Source of the DNA: Dioscorea cayenensis subsp. rotundata
Taxonomy: Eukaryota; Streptophyta; Magnoliopsida; Dioscoreales; Dioscoreaceae
DNA length: 64,000 nucleotides
Reading direction: 5' to 3'
Assembly (NCBI RefSeq): GCF_009730915.1
Contig: NC_052479.1
Span: forward strand, 3,162,001 to 3,226,000
The notes under the pieces were generated by a model. That model was given only the letters and a program-made list of their open reading frames with translations. It was not told the DNA's origin and did no database searches. Positions 59,440 through 64,000 of this stretch are shown here, one piece after another (position 1 is the first letter of the stretch; each line of letters begins with the position of its first letter). The position numbers were made by a program, and so were the translations under genes.

Positions 59440-62400
59440 AGTTTGGTTTTCCAAAGGCGCGTGGGCTCACCGCCAATCCTCTTCTGGCGAAGGATGCAAC
59501 TCTGTTCTTGGAGACGGATCCCATCGCATCACGATCTGAATTTAATTGCAAGGCATCGAGAATCGGGCTGGGGATTCATGAAACTTCCCAGAAGATCGCC
59601 ATACTGTCCAAATGTAATCCTCTTCTCCATTACTTTCTTTTTTCCGACACTTGTCCGATTGTAGATAAACATCCTGCTTATTTTTCCCCTAAATTCGATG
59701 GCAATTGGCATCCAATCTTTGAGAACATTCCTTGAAACATTTGAGGATGAGATTTAGATTTTTTTTTTTTTTCGAATATTGAATGCTTGAAATTTTGGCT
59801 GCATATTGTGAGATCTCACTTTGAGATCATACCGAGTGCATTTAAGCTCCATGCTCTTTTTAACAGATGAGTTTGATGATTCACTTCGCTGTGTTTCACT
59901 GGATTTCATTGCTGTATGCCCGTATGCATTGGAGATGGAATTGAAATCAGTTGTTTCTCAGTTTGTTTTTCTGTAAGTTTGTCAAGTGATTGTTAGCATT
60001 GCATCATGTATAACTGATAACTATTAGTCATCACCAAATTTAAAAGAATAAGAAGAATAATTTTGTACGACTTCACTTGCAGTTGCCAAAGGTCATCCAT
60101 GTTTGATGACCCAACCGTGGAAATACAAGAACTCTCAGCCATAATAAAGAATGACATCACTGCGCTCAATATTGCGATATCAGATTTGCAAGTCCTCCAG
60201 AACACAGAATTAGCTGATATGAATAGCTCAAAGGACAGAGTGGTCCATGCTATGACTTTTTGTGATGACTTGAAGAGCAGACTAATGGGAGCTACGAAGC
60301 AGTTTAAGGATGTCTTAATGGCAAGGACAGAGGTTGTCCATTCTGAACCTTTCTACATTTCAATATTAGACTTTCTTTTTAATATGCTGTCCAACTTCTT
60401 GCTTTGCAGAACCTTAAAGCTCATGAAAACAGGAAGCAAATTTTCTCTACAAACACATCAAGAGAGAACCTTTCTACATTTCAATATTAGACTTTCTTTT
60501 TAATATGCTGTCCAACTTCTTGCTTTGCAGAACCTTAAAGCTCATGAAAACAGGAAGCAAATTTTCTCTACAAACACATCAAGAGAGAACCCACTCATGC
60601 ATCAACCCAAAACTGTCAGTGAGCCACCTCCTTCGTCAAATGCGGCAACTTCCCTGCCATCCTCAGTGTATGTTCACAACTGTAAAATGATCTTTAGTTC
60701 ATAAACTTGGGCATATATGTATCTGAAGGTAATAGTAGTATGTTTCCCTTTGCTGTTTTCTTTTTGGTATGGTTATCTGCTTTTATGCTAATATGACAAG
60801 CTCTGTTTGTTGGTTGATGTGTTATGTGATCTGGTTAATCTCTAGTTAAATTTGAAAGACCTTTTTCTATGTAATTATTGAATAATTAGCTTATATTTGA
60901 ATGATGCTTTCCTGATTTTCAACTTCTATTTAAGGTGGCATGCATTGGAATGTGAATATTTTTTAATTTCCTTATGCTTTGTACTTACCTATTTTTTTAT
61001 TATAGATTTTATGATGTTTCTGTTATTTTGATACTATAATGTTGACCATGCAATGTGGATCTTAAGACCATTTGATTCTGGTATTTGAAGTTTCCCTTTT
61101 CTTCTATATGCATTTATTAAGGTCTTTGAATGATAGATGTTTTTGTTAGTTGATAGCAGCAACCTTATTATCGAAGTAACTATATTTCTTTTTCTCTACA
61201 GCACACCCTTGGATGGACTTCAGCAAGGAAACCAGCTGAGGTATGCTCTTACCATTGCTTTTGCGCCACCTCTTGTTTTAAATATTGAGGGGCAGAGATA
61301 ACCTTTGAATCATTGCCTTTGTGTTATGGATTTAGTTGACCCATGACTTATGTCTATGTACCACTGATCAGATCATAGTATCATGCACCAACAAATCCAG
61401 ACCTTCTAAATATTCGAGCATTTGCCTTGTGAAAACAGCAGCCTGGTCACTTTGTTCATCGCTTTTACTTGTAAACTTTTTCGGGTGTATGTTGCAAACC
61501 GGCCCCAGCCAGCAAAGATTTATAAGTTGGAAGCAGGATGCAAAACCAAAGTTGGACCTTTACTTAACAAGTGTACAGTCTTTGATGACTTGCCACTGCT
61601 CCTTTTGCTTGGGCTCTCCCCACGTTAATTGTTGGCTGTTCTGTCAAACTTATAGGGAAAAGATAATGTCTGAGTTAATCTGAAAGAATGAAAGCAGCAG
61701 ACAACCTACATTTAGAGATAACCAGCGATTCATTAACTACTTGTTTCACATTAATGAGTTTTTTTTTATATATCCATGCAACTAGCTGCTTGATATGGTC
61801 AAGAACAATCAAAATCAATTTACAAGAAATAAAACATGAGACTAGAGCATGTGGTCAGCATTTTCAAAAATCCATTCAAATGTTTCATGATAATCTTAAC
61901 TTTTTCTACACTCATCTCATTGATTATCATTGGTTTTTGATTTCTCATGTGTAAGAATGCCACTCATGATGCTGTTCAAATTTTTGTTTTCGAGCATGAA
62001 GCTATTTATATATTTCAATAAGTTTGTCTGTATGATATAACTGACTTTCAAGTTTGTGCCAAATTAGGCGACGATTATCTGCAGAAGCACATCATTGCAT
62101 CACCCTGAAATGTCCATGATGCAGCAAGTGGTTCCTCGTCAGGAGAACTATACACAAAGTCGTGCGGTTGCACTTCAAAATGTAGAATCAACTATATCTG
62201 AACTAGGTGGCATATTTACCCAGTTGGCAACAATGGTTGCTCAGCAAGGGGAGTTGGCTATCAGGTCATCATTCCCTTCAGTTATACTATGCAATGTTTT
62301 ATCTGATCACATTTATTCCTATTGGGCCGAATATATATATATATATTTTATATTTTCTAATCATTATAGTTAAACCAACACTCAATAAGGTGGTCAAATT

Positions 62401-62987
62401 TTTTTCAGGATAAAGTTAAACAAATTGACCTGTTTAATTTTGGATGCTTCTTAAATGCATCTGTTTTTGAGCGTATGAACATCTTATCTCTGCATCAGCT
62501 TTGATGGTCAATGAATAGAAAGGAGAAATCTGAACATCCATAGTCACAGAACTATGTTCCACTATTATTAGTATAACTATATTTTTCTATTTTGCTATGG
62601 ATTCCGTTATTTAAGTTCAATACTCTTGCTACTTGTCATATTTTGTTTTATAATTTCATAAATCTTAGTGGGTTACTTACACCATACTTCATTATAAAAG
62701 TTAAATCCTACCTGCTTTGGAGTTGAGACCTATATGCGATTTTTGTTAATATCATCATTATGGACTCTCATTATGAAAGTTGTGTGAGCTTTATTAAAAA
62801 GAAAAAAGTTTCTGTGAGCTATCCATTTTACAGTGTCATTTTCTTTTCTAGGTTGCACATATACTTGAAATAGCAATTTAACATATACTACATGCAGGAT
62901 TGATGACAACATGGATGATTCATTGACTAATGTAGAGGGTGCCCGCAGTGCTTTGCTAAAGCATCTGACTCAGATAGCATCAAACAG
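59440..62987 (+). pseudogene. SYP32: Syntaxin-32-like Qa-SNARE gene, partial and with frame problems
   Basis: Exons read: about 59440-59613 (SRSEFNCKASRIGLGIHETS), 60083-60332 (MFDDPTVEIQELSAIIKNDI and DDLKSRLMGATKQFKD), 60531-60667 (NLKAHENRKQIFS), 61202-61240, 62068-62264 (QNVESTISELGGIFTQLATM, the SNARE motif start) and 62898-62987 (IDDNMDDSLTNVEGARSALL, rest of the SNARE motif). SYP31/32 proteins are Golgi Qa-SNAREs for membrane fusion. Problems: no ATG in the first exon's frame and no family N-terminus; exons 1 and 2 join out of frame (one A short near 60088-60090, where the family has A-K-R); a 121-bp tandem duplication sits at the exon 3 acceptor; and the exon for the C-terminal membrane anchor is not found before 64000. 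It could be a real gene with assembly errors, or a pseudogene. Confidence 0.8.
60345..60586. repeat. Exact tandem duplication, 121 bp x 2
   Basis: Copies at 60345-60465 and 60466-60586 look identical by eye. Each holds the end of an intron, the acceptor TTTGCAG and the first 56 nt of syntaxin exon 3. With the distal acceptor (exon from 60531) the frame stays open. With the proximal one (exon from 60410) translation runs into duplicated intron and stops at a TAG. Confidence 0.92.
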
Positions 62988-64000
62988 GTGGCTTTCGCTT
63001 TTAATTAAAATATTTCATCATCCTACCTACTTTGTTGCTTATGAACATGGAGATTAGTTTCTAATAATATACTAGGACACAATCTTGTGATTTATTTAGC
63101 TTTATTAGCTTTGAGAGTTAGTATAGTATAAGATTTGCCGTTGAGAAGGGGGTGTTGGGACATTTGATTCACTGATGGTTTTCATTCATTCTAGTGATTA
63201 TTGAACAATAAATGTTGGTTATTATCTAGTAGCTGTATGAAAAAGCTGTTCTCCATTAGAATAATGGATGTCTTTGAAATATCTCTAGTGGCCCCAAAGA
63301 TAGAAGGTGGAGGCTGTTGAGTGTAAACAAGCAATTTAAAACAAGGGCCAGGAAGAGTCCCTTTCAGATTGAGAGAGATAGATGGATAGGGGAAATCTTG
63401 CTGGTCTACCGTGTTGGGTGAGGGTCCCTTGGAGGCTAACAAATTATGGTTCTTAACTTCCTTATTCTAAATTCTAATCTCCCACTCATTGTATTGCTTA
63501 GTGTCTGCCAATGTTATATCACCAGCACCTAATTGTTGAAAGAAGAGGAGAAAGAGTCCTCTCTCCTGTCTTTGATTCTCCCTAAAAATTCATTCATTTC
63601 TCTTGTGAATAAAAAGCCACCTTCATTTGTCTACCATCAGTTGTTGGCTTCTCTCATTCAAATCCTAGTCTTCCATAAAAAGATGAAGAGGGAAAATACA
63701 AAATGGGCTGCACGTGTGCACCGGACACTGATACAATGATAGAGGGGTGGGGGGACTGGTTTTAGTGTAAGCGTGGAACTCACAGTCTAATCTAATGGCA
63801 CTTGGAAGTTGGAATCTTCATGCCCACCAAGGTTCTCAAAAAGGGCTGTAGACTGTGTGTGTGTGTGTGTTTGTGTGGAGAGTGTTGTTGGGGTCCCTCT
63901 TCATCTCCCAATGTATCTTGCTTTCTTTCTTTCTTTTTCTTTCTTTTGAGTTGAAATGAGTTGAACTATAGAAAGAACAGATGATGAAGTGAAATTGATC
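62988..64000. other. Downstream of syntaxin exon 6; intron or intergenic
   Basis: No transmembrane exon (the family has WLM-KIF followed by a hydrophobic run) was recognised. If the donor at 62988 is skipped, the frame adds 22 residues (starting WLSLLIKIF) and stops without a clear anchor. (TG)n at about 63858-63872 and a CTTT-rich tract at about 63922-63948 are present. Confidence 0.5.

Noticed and set aside
62988-63060. Reading straight through after exon 6 as the true syntaxin C-terminus
   Set aside because: The extension starts WLSLLIKIF but lacks a membrane-spanning run; the donor at 62988 is good, so a later anchor exon is more likely.
63191-63442. 83-codon minus frame downstream of the syntaxin exons
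   Set aside because: No family motif, no splice or promoter context; probably intronic or repeat-derived.

Overview
The window is nuclear DNA of a flowering plant. The evidence is AT-rich intergenic sequence, host genes with many small GT-AG introns, a SAUR auxin-response gene, a plant-type syntaxin, and plant lineages of Ty1/copia, Ty3/gypsy, hAT, Mutator and Harbinger elements. The species cannot be fixed from the sequence. Two runs of exactly 1000 N (6604-7603 and 45855-46854) are scaffold gaps.

Layout. 1-3904 is the 5' half of a Tork/Tnt1-like copia element on the minus strand. It ends in a 336-bp LTR and carries two nested insertions: a 382-bp hAT-type MITE and an unexplained 455-bp insert. 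3905-15300 is gene-free, AT-rich DNA with a Mutator-type MITE (5403-5814), a diverged array of roughly 60-bp units (about 12520-13215) and microsatellites. A Harbinger-type MITE lies at 15304-15870. 15990-23040 holds unidentified minus-strand ORF remnants and long stretches resembling gypsy LTRs.

23487-32307 is a complete Athila-lineage gypsy element with 1.16-kb LTRs and target duplication GTCGG. Its 1073-codon pol frame is open but its gag-protease is broken. It sits inside an older copia-like LTR remnant. 34.1-43.4 kb is a nest: a Mutator (MULE) transposase relic was split by a truncated Tekay-like gypsy element, whose LTR was in turn hit by a nearly full hAT element (34747-38731).

46.9-64 kb is the gene-bearing part. 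It has a SAUR gene (46950-47297), a CDC6 replication-licensing gene (coding exons 54572-58817; 16 exons that join in frame to 509 codons), and a damaged or partly misassembled syntaxin-32-like gene (59.44-62.99 kb; last exon not seen). A 5.4-kb Reina-like chromovirus (48323-53744, minus strand) appears to have inserted into the 5' leader of CDC6, separating a TATA box from the coding exons.

The most notable observations are the CDC6 leader insertion with a possible rescuing splice donor inside the LTR, an in-frame 42-nt candidate cassette exon before the CDC6 Walker B motif, an exact 121-bp tandem duplication covering a splice acceptor in the syntaxin gene, and the multi-level element nests. 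I found no clearly new biological system. Most of the window is transposon-derived, and the host genes belong to known families.
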